A stretch of DNA of 64,000 nt from Umezawaea endophytica (lineage in GTDB: Bacteria; Actinomycetota; Actinomycetes; Mycobacteriales; Pseudonocardiaceae), in the NCBI RefSeq assembly GCF_025061645.1, contig NZ_JANYMP010000032.1, forward strand, positions 43,294 through 107,293, read 5' to 3'. Under the pieces are notes generated by a model. The model searched no databases. It saw only the letters and a list, made by a program, of their open reading frames with translations, and was not told the origin of the DNA. Shown piece by piece: positions 25,286-34,391 of this stretch. The stretch's first letter is position 1. Every line of letters starts with the position of its first letter. Both the position numbers and the translations under genes were made by a program.

Positions 25286-27112
25286 GTGGAGCGTCGCAGC
25301 CTGATCGCCGTACTCGGAGGGCTGGCCCTGCTCGTGGGGGCCGTCGTCGTGCTGCGCACGGAATCCCCGCCGCCGCTGGTGAAGTCGAACGACCCGGTCA
25401 CCCTGACCCGGTTCCTCGACGAGCGGGTCGACTACCGGGCGGAGAAGCAGGGGCTCGTCGCGCCGTCCGACCTGAAGCTGACGGCGCTGGACATCACCAG
25501 CCTCCGCGCCATGTGGACGCCCACCGCGGGCTACGGGTACGAGGTGCGCTGGGCCGACCAGGTGCGGCTGGTGGTGGTGCCGGAGACGGAGCTGACCGGC
25601 CTGCCCGCCAACGACGAGGTCACCGTGGAGGTCCGGGCGGTCGACGCCGAGGGCCACCGGTCGGCGCCGTCGAGCATGAAGGCCGTGCCGCGACTGCTCT
25701 ACAACGAGGCGTGGGCGGACCACCTGGTGGCGCCGGTCGACCACTTCGACGGCCAGGCCGCCCTGTCGTCGCACCGCTGGCGGGTGCTCGGCGACGACGA
25801 CTGCCTGGGGCTGCGGTCGCTGCCCGGCGTGAAGCGGGTGGAGATCACCTGCGACAACACCGAACTCCAGTCGAACATGACGCTCGTGCTGACCGAACCG
25901 CAGGCGGCGTACGACGGCGAGCGCGGCCGGGTGATGCTGACGATGGACGGCCCCGGCATGAACGCCAACGGCCTCAACCAGGAGGCGTCGATCACGCTCC
26001 TGCCGGAGCCGTACGACGACCTGCCGTGGCTGGGCATGTACGACAACATGTCCGCGCCGACGCGGATCCCGCCGAGCGCGATCGTCATGCACATCACCCC
26101 GTTCGGCGCGAGCTTCGACAAGGGCGTCGACGTCCCGACGACGTCGCGGGTCGTGCCGGTGAGCGGCCGGTCGGTCGTGGCGTCGACCGGTGTGCGGCAC
26201 CGGTGGGAGCTGCGGGTCCTCCAGGACGCCGTGGTGGCGGTGCGCGACGGCGAGGTGCTGGCCGCGATGCCCGCCGCCGTGCCGTGGACGACGGCGCGCG
26301 CGAGGCTCGCGTTCCGCGACGCCAGGGGCACGACGATCGACTCGTTCGGCGTCGGGGGCGGTGCGGAGAACCCGAGGTCGACGTCGGTCATCCCTCTGGG
26401 CCCGTCGGAGCGCGAACCGTCCGCGACGACGTTGGGGACGGTGTCGTCGGCGCAGTTCGCGGGCGCGGAGTCGCTGCGGGTCGTGGCGGGCGTGTACGGC
26501 AACAACGACGCGCCGGTCACCGTCCGCTTCGGCGACCGGGAGGTGCTGGCGAAACCGATGTTCCCGTGGGGCGCGGTCGGTCCGACGGTGTCGACCACGC
26601 TCTACGCGGACTTCCCGTTGCCCGATCCGGCGATCGGCGACTCGTCGAAGCTGCGGCTCACGTCGACCACCGACATCGACTCGGTCAGCGCGAACGTGGT
26701 GGTGCGCGACGGCGTCGACGCGCCCGCCAGGAAGCTGCCGAGGGTGAGCGACCTCGGCGCGCTGGTGCGGCGGGTCGCCCAGCCGAGGCTGAGCGTGGGG
26801 CACGAGAGCAACGTGTCGCCGCCGACGCAGTTCCCGCGCGGCGGCAAGGTTCGGCTGGTCGTGGAGCTGGACGCGGGTCACGACCACGTCGTCGCGGAGA
26901 CGTCCGGCATCGAGGTCGAGCTGGACGGCGACCGGATCGTCACGCTGCCGACCACCGCTGACGGGCCGTCGGCGGGCGGGCGGTACGAGTTCTGGTTGGA
27001 GGCCGGGGGGTTGACGTCCGGGGCGCACCGGATCACCGCCCGCGTGCAGCCGAAGGACCCGTCGACGCCCCCGAGGGACACCCAGCAGTCGTTCGAGATC
27101 CGGGCCGGTTGA
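25286..27112 (+). CDS. Membrane-anchored FN3-containing protein, paralog 1
   Basis: This 608-residue protein begins with a short basic tail and one hydrophobic helix (SLIAVLGGLALLVGAVVVLR), with no clear cleavage site, so it is probably anchored and faces outward. Next is a fibronectin type III-like domain (about 55-130; GYEVRWAD and VEVRAVDAEGHRSAP), a beta-rich central region (about 140-400) and a C-terminal immunoglobulin-like region ending SFEIRAG. I do not recognise a catalytic motif. It is clearly related to the next gene along its length. The start GTG 25286 is 10 bases after the tyrA stop. Confidence 0.75.
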   Translation: MERRSLIAVLGGLALLVGAVVVLRTESPPPLVKSNDPVTLTRFLDERVDYRAEKQGLVAPSDLKLTALDITSLRAMWTPTAGYGYEVRWADQVRLVVVPETELTGLPANDEVTVEVRAVDAEGHRSAPSSMKAVPRLLYNEAWADHLVAPVDHFDGQAALSSHRWRVLGDDDCLGLRSLPGVKRVEITCDNTELQSNMTLVLTEPQAAYDGERGRVMLTMDGPGMNANGLNQEASITLLPEPYDDLPWLGMYDNMSAPTRIPPSAIVMHITPFGASFDKGVDVPTTSRVVPVSGRSVVASTGVRHRWELRVLQDAVVAVRDGEVLAAMPAAVPWTTARARLAFRDARGTTIDSFGVGGGAENPRSTSVIPLGPSEREPSATTLGTVSSAQFAGAESLRVVAGVYGNNDAPVTVRFGDREVLAKPMFPWGAVGPTVSTTLYADFPLPDPAIGDSSKLRLTSTTDIDSVSANVVVRDGVDAPARKLPRVSDLGALVRRVAQPRLSVGHESNVSPPTQFPRGGKVRLVVELDAGHDHVVAETSGIEVELDGDRIVTLPTTADGPSAGGRYEFWLEAGGLTSGAHRITARVQPKDPSTPPRDTQQSFEIRAG

Positions 27113-27167
27113 TCTCGGGTCGACAACGACTAGTGACCCCGGTCGGTGGTCCGCCTAGCTTGACGCC

Positions 27168-29063
27168 ATGGACCGACGTCGGATCGCCGTGGTGGCCGCC
27201 GGTCTCGTGCTGTTCGGCGGGGCCGTCGTGGTCCTGCGCGGCACGGGGCTGACCGGCTCTCCGCCCCCGACGTCGACCGCCCCTCCGCCGCCGACGTCGT
27301 TGACGAAGTTCGCGGGCCAGGGGGTCGTCCTGCCGCCCACGCCGGACAAACCCCAGTCGCCCCAGGGCCTCTCGGTGCTGTCGGGCCCGCAGCGGCTCCA
27401 GTTGCGGTGGTCCGGCGACTCCCCCGGTTTCGAGGTGCGCTGGGGTGTGGAGGCGCTCGACCACTCGCTGCTGGTCGCGCAGCCCGTCGCCCAGCTCGAT
27501 GGCCTGGAGGACGGGCGGGAGTACCGGGTCGAGGTGCGCGCGGTCGACTCGTTCGGCAAGCGGTCGGCGCCCGTGACCGGGTCAGGAACGCCGCGCACCG
27601 ACACGTCGACGGACAGCCGGTACGTGCTGGTGGACCGGTTCGACCAGCCGAACGCCCCCGACCCGACCCGGTGGCGGCTGGCGACGCGGGAGAACTGCGC
27701 CCGCGCCACCCCAGGCGAGGGCGACGACGCGCACAGGCTGGTGATCAGCAGCAACTGCGCCGCGGCACCGGTGACGCTGCGCTCGCGGACGCCGTTCGCG
27801 CTGGCGGACGCGGACGAGCTGGGCCGGTTCGCCGTGGAGACGGACGCGCCCGGCGTGGACGGCGAGCTGTTCCTCGACCTGGTGCCCGGCCCGGTCAGCG
27901 TGGTCTCCGGCGCGCCCGCCGAGCAGGCGGCGGACCGGGCGGTGGACGCCGTCGGGCTGCCGCCCGGCACGGTGCGGGCCCGGATCGCGTCGAGCGCGGG
28001 CACGACGACCGCGCAGGTCGTCGTGGCACCGGGGACGCCGAGGATCGCGCCGACCGACGAGCAGCCGCACCCCGTGCCCGCCGCGCGCCTCGGCGTGAGC
28101 CAGCGGTGGGAGGTGGTGCTGCGCCGCGACGGCGTGCGGGTGCTGCGGGACGGCGCGCTGGTCGCGAAGGGCGAGGTGGCGCCGCAGTGGACGGAGGCGA
28201 CCGCGCTGATCGGCGTCGTCGGCCCGTCCGGTGAACGCGTGCACGTGGACCTCGTCGCGTTCGGCGGCCGGTCCGCCCCGACCCCGCCGCTGGTGCCGTC
28301 GCCGGGTGTCCGGGTCGAGGTGGGCGCCACGACCACGTCGGACCCCGGCACGGGTCCGGTGCCCGACGTGCTCGGCGGCCAACTGCGGATGAGCATCGTG
28401 CACACCGACGGCTCCGGGGTCGCGCCCGAGTTCACCGCGCTGGTCGGCGGGACCGTCACGGTGCCGCTGCGGCCCGCCGTGCCGGGCACGGGGTGGCGGC
28501 CGGAGAGCGGCTACCCGGTGATCGGCGACCTGCCGCCGGAGTCGCTGCGGCTGTTCGGCCAGGACGAGCACGTGCTGGTCGGCGTGGTGACGCCGCGACC
28601 CATGCGGATCCAGGTGACCCACGCCGACCTGGAGCTGGTCGCGCGGCCCGGCGCGCCGACGGCCCCTCCGCCGAGCACGGAGACCCGCGCGCTGAACGGC
28701 GTGGAGCTGGACCTGGCCAGGGCGACCGGGACGGTGCTCGACGCGAGCGGCAGGCCGGTGCCCGACGGTGAACCGCTCCAGGCGGGCAGGCTCGTCCTCG
28801 ACGTCGTGCTGGACGGCCTGGAGGGCAGGCGCACGACCGCGCGGCTGCCGGGGCTGGCCGGGTTCACGATCCGGCTGGACGGGGACCAGGTGGCGAGCGT
28901 CCCGACGGCCGAGGACGGCCCGGCGGTGGCGGGTCGATGGCGGCTCGCGCTCAACACCAGCGGACTGTCGCCGGGTCCGCACATGATCGAGATCAAGGCG
29001 TTCAGCACCGAGAGCGGGATCCGGCCCGCTTCGGCGTTCGTGTCGTTCTTCATCGCCGCGTAG
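27168..29063 (+). CDS. Membrane-anchored FN3-containing protein, paralog 2
   Basis: This 631-residue protein repeats the plan of the preceding gene: RRRIAVVAAGLVLFGGAVVV anchor, a Pro/Thr linker (about 35-50), an FN3-like domain (about 65-140; GFEVRWGV and VEVRAVDSFGKRSAP), a central beta-rich region with WEVVLRRDGVRVLRDGALV, and a C-terminus with FTIRLDGDQVASVPTAEDGP. That last segment matches IEVELDGDRIVTLPTTADGP in paralog 1. Function is unknown; a pair of extracellular binding proteins is the simplest reading. TAGCTT lies about ten bases before the ATG, suggesting its own promoter. Confidence 0.75.
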   Translation: MDRRRIAVVAAGLVLFGGAVVVLRGTGLTGSPPPTSTAPPPPTSLTKFAGQGVVLPPTPDKPQSPQGLSVLSGPQRLQLRWSGDSPGFEVRWGVEALDHSLLVAQPVAQLDGLEDGREYRVEVRAVDSFGKRSAPVTGSGTPRTDTSTDSRYVLVDRFDQPNAPDPTRWRLATRENCARATPGEGDDAHRLVISSNCAAAPVTLRSRTPFALADADELGRFAVETDAPGVDGELFLDLVPGPVSVVSGAPAEQAADRAVDAVGLPPGTVRARIASSAGTTTAQVVVAPGTPRIAPTDEQPHPVPAARLGVSQRWEVVLRRDGVRVLRDGALVAKGEVAPQWTEATALIGVVGPSGERVHVDLVAFGGRSAPTPPLVPSPGVRVEVGATTTSDPGTGPVPDVLGGQLRMSIVHTDGSGVAPEFTALVGGTVTVPLRPAVPGTGWRPESGYPVIGDLPPESLRLFGQDEHVLVGVVTPRPMRIQVTHADLELVARPGAPTAPPPSTETRALNGVELDLARATGTVLDASGRPVPDGEPLQAGRLVLDVVLDGLEGRRTTARLPGLAGFTIRLDGDQVASVPTAEDGPAVAGRWRLALNTSGLSPGPHMIEIKAFSTESGIRPASAFVSFFIAA

Positions 29064-29119
29064 GACGCCCGGTTCGCGAACGACCTGCCGATGTCCGTTT
29101 CCGGGGGCAAGATGAGGGC

Positions 29120-30307
29120 ATGTCGCGTGCCCTGGTCCTCGACGTCGCCCGCACCCCGTTCGGCCGCTACCGGGGAGGGTTGGCCGGTATCCGGGTGGAC
29201 GACCTGGCGTCGCTGCCGATCAGCGAGCTGATGCGCAGGCACGGCGGCGAGCTGGACCCGGCCCGGATCGACGACGTCCTGTACGGCAACACGAACGGGG
29301 CCGGTGAGGAGAACCGGGACGTGGCGCGGATGGCCGCGCTGCTCGCGGGGCTGCCGACGAGCGTGCCGGGCGTGACCGTCAACCGGCTGTGCGCCTCCGG
29401 TGGGGAAGCCGTCGTCCAGGCCGCGCGGGCGCTGTCGCTCGGCGACGCGGACGTGCTGATCGCGGGTGGCGTGGAGGGCATGACCCGAGCGCCGTTCGTG
29501 GTGCCGCGGCCGGAGAAGCCGTTCGCGGACCGCTTGGAGACCGCGTCCACGGCGCTGGGCTGGCGGCTGGTCAACCCGAGGATGCCCGCGCAGTGGACCG
29601 TGCCGCTCGGCCGCGCCGCCGAGGAGGTGGCCGGGGAGGTCGGCGTCAACCGGGGGCAGATGGACGCGTTCGCGCTGCGCTCGCACCGCCGGGCGGCGGC
29701 CGCGTGGGACGCGGGCGTGCACGACGGCTTCGTGTTCCCCGTGCAACTCCCGGACGGGACGGTGATCCGCCGCGACGAGTCCGTGCGGCCGGAGACCAGC
29801 CTGGAGAAGCTGCGGAAGCTGCGGTCGGCGTTCTCGGAGAAGGGCCCGGTGACCGCGGGCAACTCCTCGCCGATCAACGACGGGGCCGCCGCGGCGCTGA
29901 TGGGCACCGACGAGGTGGCGGCCGAACTGGGCCTGGAGCCGCTGGGCGAGATCGTCGGCAGCGCGGTCACCGCGGTCGAGCCGCAGCGGTTCACGCTCGC
30001 GCCGATCAGCGCGATCAGGAAGCTGCTCGCCCGGCGCCGGATCGACGCGGCCGACGTGGCGCTGTGGGAGATCAACGAGGCGTTCGCCGCGATGGCGCTG
30101 TCCGTGCTGCACCACCTGCCCGAGATCGACCGGGAGAAGGTGAACGTGCACGGCGGCGCCATCGCCTACGGCCACCCGCTCGGGGCGTCGATGCCGAGGG
30201 TCTTGTTCGACCTCTGCCGCCACCTGCGGGCCCGCGGCGGCGGCCTGGGCATCGCCGCCGCCTGCGTCGGCGTCGGCCAGGGGTTGGCCGTCGCCGTCCG
30301 CGTGTGA
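29120..30307 (+). CDS. Thiolase (acetyl-CoA acyltransferase family)
   Basis: This 395-residue enzyme condenses or cleaves acyl-CoA. The nucleophilic Cys is residue 91 in NRLCASGGEAV, the catalytic His is in GAIAYGHPLGAS, and the second Cys is in AACVGVGQG. Length is normal. The family includes beta-ketoadipyl-CoA, 3-ketoacyl-CoA and acetoacetyl-CoA thiolases; the sequence alone does not decide. ATG 29120 is preferred. An acetoacetyl-CoA synthetase is encoded elsewhere in the window (44154-46124), but not in the same operon. Confidence 0.93.
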   Translation: MSRALVLDVARTPFGRYRGGLAGIRVDDLASLPISELMRRHGGELDPARIDDVLYGNTNGAGEENRDVARMAALLAGLPTSVPGVTVNRLCASGGEAVVQAARALSLGDADVLIAGGVEGMTRAPFVVPRPEKPFADRLETASTALGWRLVNPRMPAQWTVPLGRAAEEVAGEVGVNRGQMDAFALRSHRRAAAAWDAGVHDGFVFPVQLPDGTVIRRDESVRPETSLEKLRKLRSAFSEKGPVTAGNSSPINDGAAAALMGTDEVAAELGLEPLGEIVGSAVTAVEPQRFTLAPISAIRKLLARRRIDAADVALWEINEAFAAMALSVLHHLPEIDREKVNVHGGAIAYGHPLGASMPRVLFDLCRHLRARGGGLGIAAACVGVGQGLAVAVRV

Positions 30308-30308
30308 C

Positions 30309-30950
30309 CTAGATGCGCCGCGACACCTGCGGGTAGTCGACGACCACGCCCTGCGCGTCCACGACCAGGTCGGACGAGAAGTCGCCGGAGCTGAAGTTGA
30401 CCACCGAGGTCTCCTCGCCGACCGAGACCGTCCGGTACGTCTGCTGGACGACCTGCACGGACAGGTCCGGCAGGGACACCCGCACGACCGGCAGCACGGC
30501 CTCGCCCGCTTCGCGGTGCAGCCCGAGCCGCCGGATCGGGATCGAGTTGAACAGGACGACGAACTGGACGTCCACGTCCATCGCCCCGTCGAACTCGGCC
30601 CGCTCGGAGCCCTTGCCGGTGTCGACGAGCCAGGCGCCGTCTGCGCCCCGGCTCAGCGAGATCTGCTTCTCCTCCTCCACCGTGGCGCTGCGCAGGAGCA
30701 GGCGCTTCACCGTGCCCTCCTCGCCGACCCCGAGTTCGAAGGAGGCGCTGAACTGCTCGTTCGGACCGGCCGTGACGAGGCGACCGGACGCGCGCAGGCG
30801 CCGCTGGTCGGACAGGAGCAGGCGCACCTGTTCCAGCCGCGGCTCGCGGTAGCCCTGCCAGGTCACCATCTCGGGACGGCGTGCGGACGCAGAAGGAGAG
30901 CGGGTCTCCCCGGCCGGGGCTACCCGCTCATCCGTGTTGAACGAGTTCAC
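30309..30950 (-). CDS. Putative glycolipid-binding domain protein
   Basis: This protein (213 residues from GTG 30950) matches the glycolipid-binding family PF06475: alternating beta strands, DVDVQFVVLFNSIPIRRLGLH, and near the end VVDAQGVVVDYPQVSRRI. GTG 30950 overlaps the stop of the upstream gene as GTGA. I prefer it because ATG 30869, where the domain begins, has no ribosome site. That leaves a 27-residue flexible extension. The cellular role is not known. The convergent thiolase stop is one base away. Confidence 0.75.
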   Translation of the reverse strand: MNSFNTDERVAPAGETRSPSASARRPEMVTWQGYREPRLEQVRLLLSDQRRLRASGRLVTAGPNEQFSASFELGVGEEGTVKRLLLRSATVEEEKQISLSRGADGAWLVDTGKGSERAEFDGAMDVDVQFVVLFNSIPIRRLGLHREAGEAVLPVVRVSLPDLSVQVVQQTYRTVSVGEETSVVNFSSGDFSSDLVVDAQGVVVDYPQVSRRI

Positions 30951-31120
30951 TGGCCACCCGGGAGGAAGTCCTTGGCCTTTTCGGCGACCGACTTGATCTG
31001 GTCCTCGTGCCCGAACTTGCCCGCGGCGAACTCGGCGGCCTTGTCGATGCCGTCGTCCACCTTCTCGTGGTTCTGCTCGAGCAGTTCGGCGGCCTTGTTC
31101 TTGATCTCATCGAAGTTCAC
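30947..31120 (-). CDS. Small antitoxin-like protein (Rv0909/MT0933 type)
   Basis: This 57-residue, highly charged helical protein begins MNFDEIKNKAAELLEQNHEK and ends FLPGGQ. The pattern KVDDGIDKAAEFAAGKFGH is typical of the MT0933_antitox family. GTG 31120 is supported by AAGGAG five to six bases upstream. In Mycobacterium the relative Rv0909 sits next to an SRPBCC-fold protein; here the coupled partner is a glycolipid-binding-domain gene (GTGA overlap). An antitoxin role is by family name only; no toxin is visible. Confidence 0.78.
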   Translation of the reverse strand: MNFDEIKNKAAELLEQNHEKVDDGIDKAAEFAAGKFGHEDQIKSVAEKAKDFLPGGQ

Positions 31121-31318
31121 AGGTGCTCCTTCGCACTCCAGGGAAGGGTACCGGAGCACGCCCTCGGACCCCACTGCCAAACGGACGGCGGTGACGCTAC
31201 GCCCGATGCCGAACTTCGGCCCGGCCAACTCTGGACCAACACCCGGTACCCCGTGCGAAGATGTGCGCGCCGCCGCCTGGTCGGCCGTCCACACGGCCAT
31301 CACCAGGAGGAACGCCAC

Positions 31319-32647
31319 ATGTTTCGGCTCACGCGCCTCACGGCGCCGCCGCTGTTGTTGCTCGCGGTCCTGACCGTTCCGGCGCACGCCACCCCGGAAC
31401 GGACCGCCGAGTTCACGACGACGACCACGGCCACCTCGGTCGCGGCACGCAGTGATCGACGTCCCGTAGCGGGCGGCCTGTACGACGCCGTCGCGAAGAA
31501 GACGTTCGTCTCCTGGGCGGGTCGGTACGAGGACAACTACGCCCAGTCGTTCGACCACCGCACCAGCACGTGGTCGACGCCCGTGAAGTACGCGGACGGC
31601 GACTCGGACTCGCACAACTACCCGACGCTCGTGCAGGCCAGGGACGGCCACCTGCTGTCCTTCCGGGGCAGGCACAACGTCGAACTGGTCCTGAACCGCG
31701 CTCCCGAACCGCACTCGTCGGAGGGCGTGTGGACCGAGCGGGTGATCTCGAAGGACGCGGCGACGTACCCGATGCCGTTCGTCACGGCCGACGGCACGAT
31801 CTTCGTGTTCTTCCGCGAGACGTCGCACGACCTCGACCCGTCCGTCCCGACCGACACGCGACCCATGCAGTACGTCGTGTCCAAGGACGACGGTCGGACC
31901 TGGCAGACCTCTCAGGAGCTGACCGGGAACCCGTTCGCGCTCGGGTCGACCGACCGGGCGGACAACATGAACGAGACCTACTTCGGCCAGTTGCGGCAGG
32001 AACCCGACGGTCGCGTGAGGATCGTCTACACGCTGGCGGGCGGCGGTCCGGAGGGCCACCTGCACGACCGGTACCACCGCAACGTCTACTACACCTGGTT
32101 CAACCCGAAGAACCTGCGCTTCTACTCGGCGAGCGGCCGGGACCTCGGCACGCAGGTCGACGACGCGGACCAGGAGCGGTACCTCAAGGTCGTCGAGACG
32201 CCGCTGACGGTGCCGAACGGGGTCAAGTCGCCGGACTACATCCAACTGGTCGGCACGACGCTCGGGCAGCCGTTCCTCCTGTGGTTCAGCGGTGACGAGG
32301 CGAAGGGGCCGCTGCGCAACAACCTGTCCTGGTGGAACGGTTCCCGGTGGCAGACCGAGGAGGTCGCGCGCGGGCTGCGGGTGCGGGAGATGGAGCCGCT
32401 GAACCCGCTGGCCTGGCGGGTGTACGCGACCGAGGACGGCAAGCCGAACGTGAACACCTACCGGGTGGTGCTGGGCCGCACCTGGGAGGCCGAGACGGTC
32501 ATCCCGACCGCCAAGCCGGTGCAGCGGATCGAGCTGATCAAGGACTTCCGGGACCCGGTGCGGGTGCTGCTGTCCGGCGCCTCGTCCGCGCGGGACGTCG
32601 CCGTCGCCGACGGTGACATCTCCGTGGCGGGGATCAAGCGCCGCTGA
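31319..32647 (+). CDS. Secreted BNR-repeat-containing protein
   Basis: This 442-residue exported protein has a signal peptide (PPLLLLAVLTVPAHA), then a beta-propeller-type sequence matching the BNR repeat-containing family PF15892: PVAGGLYDAVAKKTFVSWAG, HNYPTLVQARDGHLL, YPMPFVTADGTIFVFFRE and VVSKDDGRTWQ. Such propellers bind or cut polysaccharides, but no enzyme motif is assured. AGGAGG lies about nine bases before the ATG. A large terminator follows. Confidence 0.85.
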   Translation: MFRLTRLTAPPLLLLAVLTVPAHATPERTAEFTTTTTATSVAARSDRRPVAGGLYDAVAKKTFVSWAGRYEDNYAQSFDHRTSTWSTPVKYADGDSDSHNYPTLVQARDGHLLSFRGRHNVELVLNRAPEPHSSEGVWTERVISKDAATYPMPFVTADGTIFVFFRETSHDLDPSVPTDTRPMQYVVSKDDGRTWQTSQELTGNPFALGSTDRADNMNETYFGQLRQEPDGRVRIVYTLAGGGPEGHLHDRYHRNVYYTWFNPKNLRFYSASGRDLGTQVDDADQERYLKVVETPLTVPNGVKSPDYIQLVGTTLGQPFLLWFSGDEAKGPLRNNLSWWNGSRWQTEEVARGLRVREMEPLNPLAWRVYATEDGKPNVNTYRVVLGRTWEAETVIPTAKPVQRIELIKDFRDPVRVLLSGASSARDVAVADGDISVAGIKRR

Positions 32648-32652
32648 CGCAC

Positions 32653-32691
32653 GAGAACGCCCCCGCGAGCGGTGCTCGCGGGGGCGTTCTC
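32653..32691. terminator. Bidirectional terminator between BNR and thioester-protein genes
   Basis: A perfect 18-bp stem (32653-32670 with 32674-32691) with a three-base loop sits between two convergent genes. Confidence 0.8.
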
Positions 32692-32705
32692 ACGTGCTGG
32701 TGGGA

Positions 32706-33911
32706 CTAGGGAGCGGACTTCCGGCGGCGCATCACCAGCAGCGCGCCGGCGCCACCGCCGACGAGCACGATGCCGATGATCAGCGGCACGAAGATCGACG
32801 CGCCGGTGCTGGCCAGGTCACCGCTGCTGCCACCCGCGGGGACGGGGGTGGTCGTCGTGGTGGGGGCCGGCGGCGTGGAGGCGGGCGTCGACTCCGTGGT
32901 GGAGGTCGGCGGGGTCGTCACCGAGCTGGACGGCGGCGGGGTGCTGCTGGCCGGGGCGGTGGCCCAGGACACGGAACCCTCTGCCTTCAGGCTGGCCTTG
33001 GCCGGGAAGGCCACGACCAGGGACTGCGTCTGGAGCTGGTCGTTGCTGCTGACGAACAGGCGGCCCTGGGCGAGTTCGGCGTTCGCCTCGACGGAGAACG
33101 ACGCCTTGCCGTCCGGCGTGCCCACCGGGACCTTGACGTAGAACTCCTCGGTCTTGGTGCCCGCGTCCTGCACGGCGAGCGTGCCGGCCTTCGGGTCCGC
33201 CAAGGGGTTGCCGTTCTTGTCCGCGAGGACGACGCCCTCGGGCAGGTCGGCCTTGAGGACGACCTCACCGGCCGTCGTCGTGACGGTGAACGGGCCGATC
33301 AGGTCGCCCGCGTTGCCCGACTTCTCCTTGGGCTCGACCGTCAGCGTCGGGGTCGGCTGCTCCTTGATGCCGGTGTTCTTCTCACCGGTCAGGTAGTCGT
33401 AGAGGGCGACGACGTCGCCGTTCTTGACCCGGCCCTTGTCGAGCTTCGCGCCATCGCTGAAGTGCCAGATCGCGGCCTGGGTCCCGCCGATGGCCTCGTT
33501 CTCGTCGAGGTCCTTGCCGATGACCGCGCCCAGTTCCTTCGCCTTCACCAGCGGGAAGGTGTACTGGAGGATCCACGCGATCTTGTCGGCGTTCTCCTTG
33601 AACTTCGTGTTCGGGTTGGGGTGCTTGTCCCACGGCACCTCCTTCAGGCCGCGGCCGTGCTCGAGCGGGGTCGGCAGCTCGACGCAGTACGCTTGGACCT
33701 TGGTGTTCGTGCCGTCGATCTCCAGACCGATGAGGCTGGTGTCGAGCTTCTTGTCCTTGCCTTCGAGGAAGACGTCGGCGCCGCGCTGGTCCCACTCGGG
33801 CTTCGGCTTGACGTGGACCTCGGCGATGGCGGGGAGGGCTGAAACCAGCAGTGCGAGGGAGGCGCCTAGGACTGCCGCACCAATGCGCGACGCGCTCAAC
33901 CGGGATGTCAT
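32706..33911 (-). CDS. Sortase-anchored surface protein with thioester (TQxA) domain
   Basis: This 401-residue exported protein has a signal peptide to about residue 30, then a thioester domain. Cys76 in YCVELPTP and Gln145 in TQAAIWHFSDG are the residues that form the internal Cys-Gln thioester in Gram-positive adhesins. A beta-rich stalk (about 185-310) and a Ser/Thr/Pro wall-spanning region follow. The C-terminus is LASTG (366-370), a hydrophobic helix and RRRKSAP, a LAxTG signal for class E sortases. It probably attaches the cell covalently to a surface ligand. AAGGAG precedes the ATG. No sortase gene is in the window. Confidence 0.88.
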   Translation of the reverse strand: MTSRLSASRIGAAVLGASLALLVSALPAIAEVHVKPKPEWDQRGADVFLEGKDKKLDTSLIGLEIDGTNTKVQAYCVELPTPLEHGRGLKEVPWDKHPNPNTKFKENADKIAWILQYTFPLVKAKELGAVIGKDLDENEAIGGTQAAIWHFSDGAKLDKGRVKNGDVVALYDYLTGEKNTGIKEQPTPTLTVEPKEKSGNAGDLIGPFTVTTTAGEVVLKADLPEGVVLADKNGNPLADPKAGTLAVQDAGTKTEEFYVKVPVGTPDGKASFSVEANAELAQGRLFVSSNDQLQTQSLVVAFPAKASLKAEGSVSWATAPASSTPPPSSSVTTPPTSTTESTPASTPPAPTTTTTPVPAGGSSGDLASTGASIFVPLIIGIVLVGGGAGALLVMRRRKSAP

Positions 33912-34391
33912 GGATCTCCTTCAAGCTCTCTGACTAGCCCGAATCGGGTGACAAAGAAGTGGGATCCTGTCGTCCAGCCGGGGGCTCAGGGGCCCCTTAC
34001 TTCACGCGGATTCGACAGGAATCAGCGGAACACTATCCGATCGGGTGACACACGATCAGCTTAGGGTAACCGGACGTCCCGCAATGACCGCGACCAGCGG
34101 GAACGCACATCGGACATCCACTGTGGACGATCAAATGTCACCACATGATCACGTTCACGGTTCTGAAGCACACCGCCGGAGCGGGCAGACCACCCGGTCC
34201 ACAATGGCGTTTCCGCAGGTGGACCATTGTTAATGAAGGTTCAACAGTGAAGGACTGACCGTTCCGTGGTCACACCGTTACAATAAGGTGATCAATCCAT
34301 CGGTGATCGATGTGGTGACCCCGGCCGGTAGCTCTGCCACTTGGGTGTCGCGATTGGACCATCAGCACCACAAGGCCACTGACCTGGTGAT
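33912..34391. promoter_or_regulatory. AT-richer regulatory gap upstream of the thioester-protein gene
   Basis: This 480-base gap holds no convincing gene and is less GC-rich than the genome average by eye. CCCGAATCGGGTGACA (33938-33953) and TCCGATCGGGTGACA (34036-34050) share ATCGGGTGACA in direct orientation 97 bases apart; the first is also a dyad. They look like paired regulator sites for the surface-protein promoter. GGTGATC is repeated at 34287 and 34302 near the methylase end. Confidence 0.5.
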
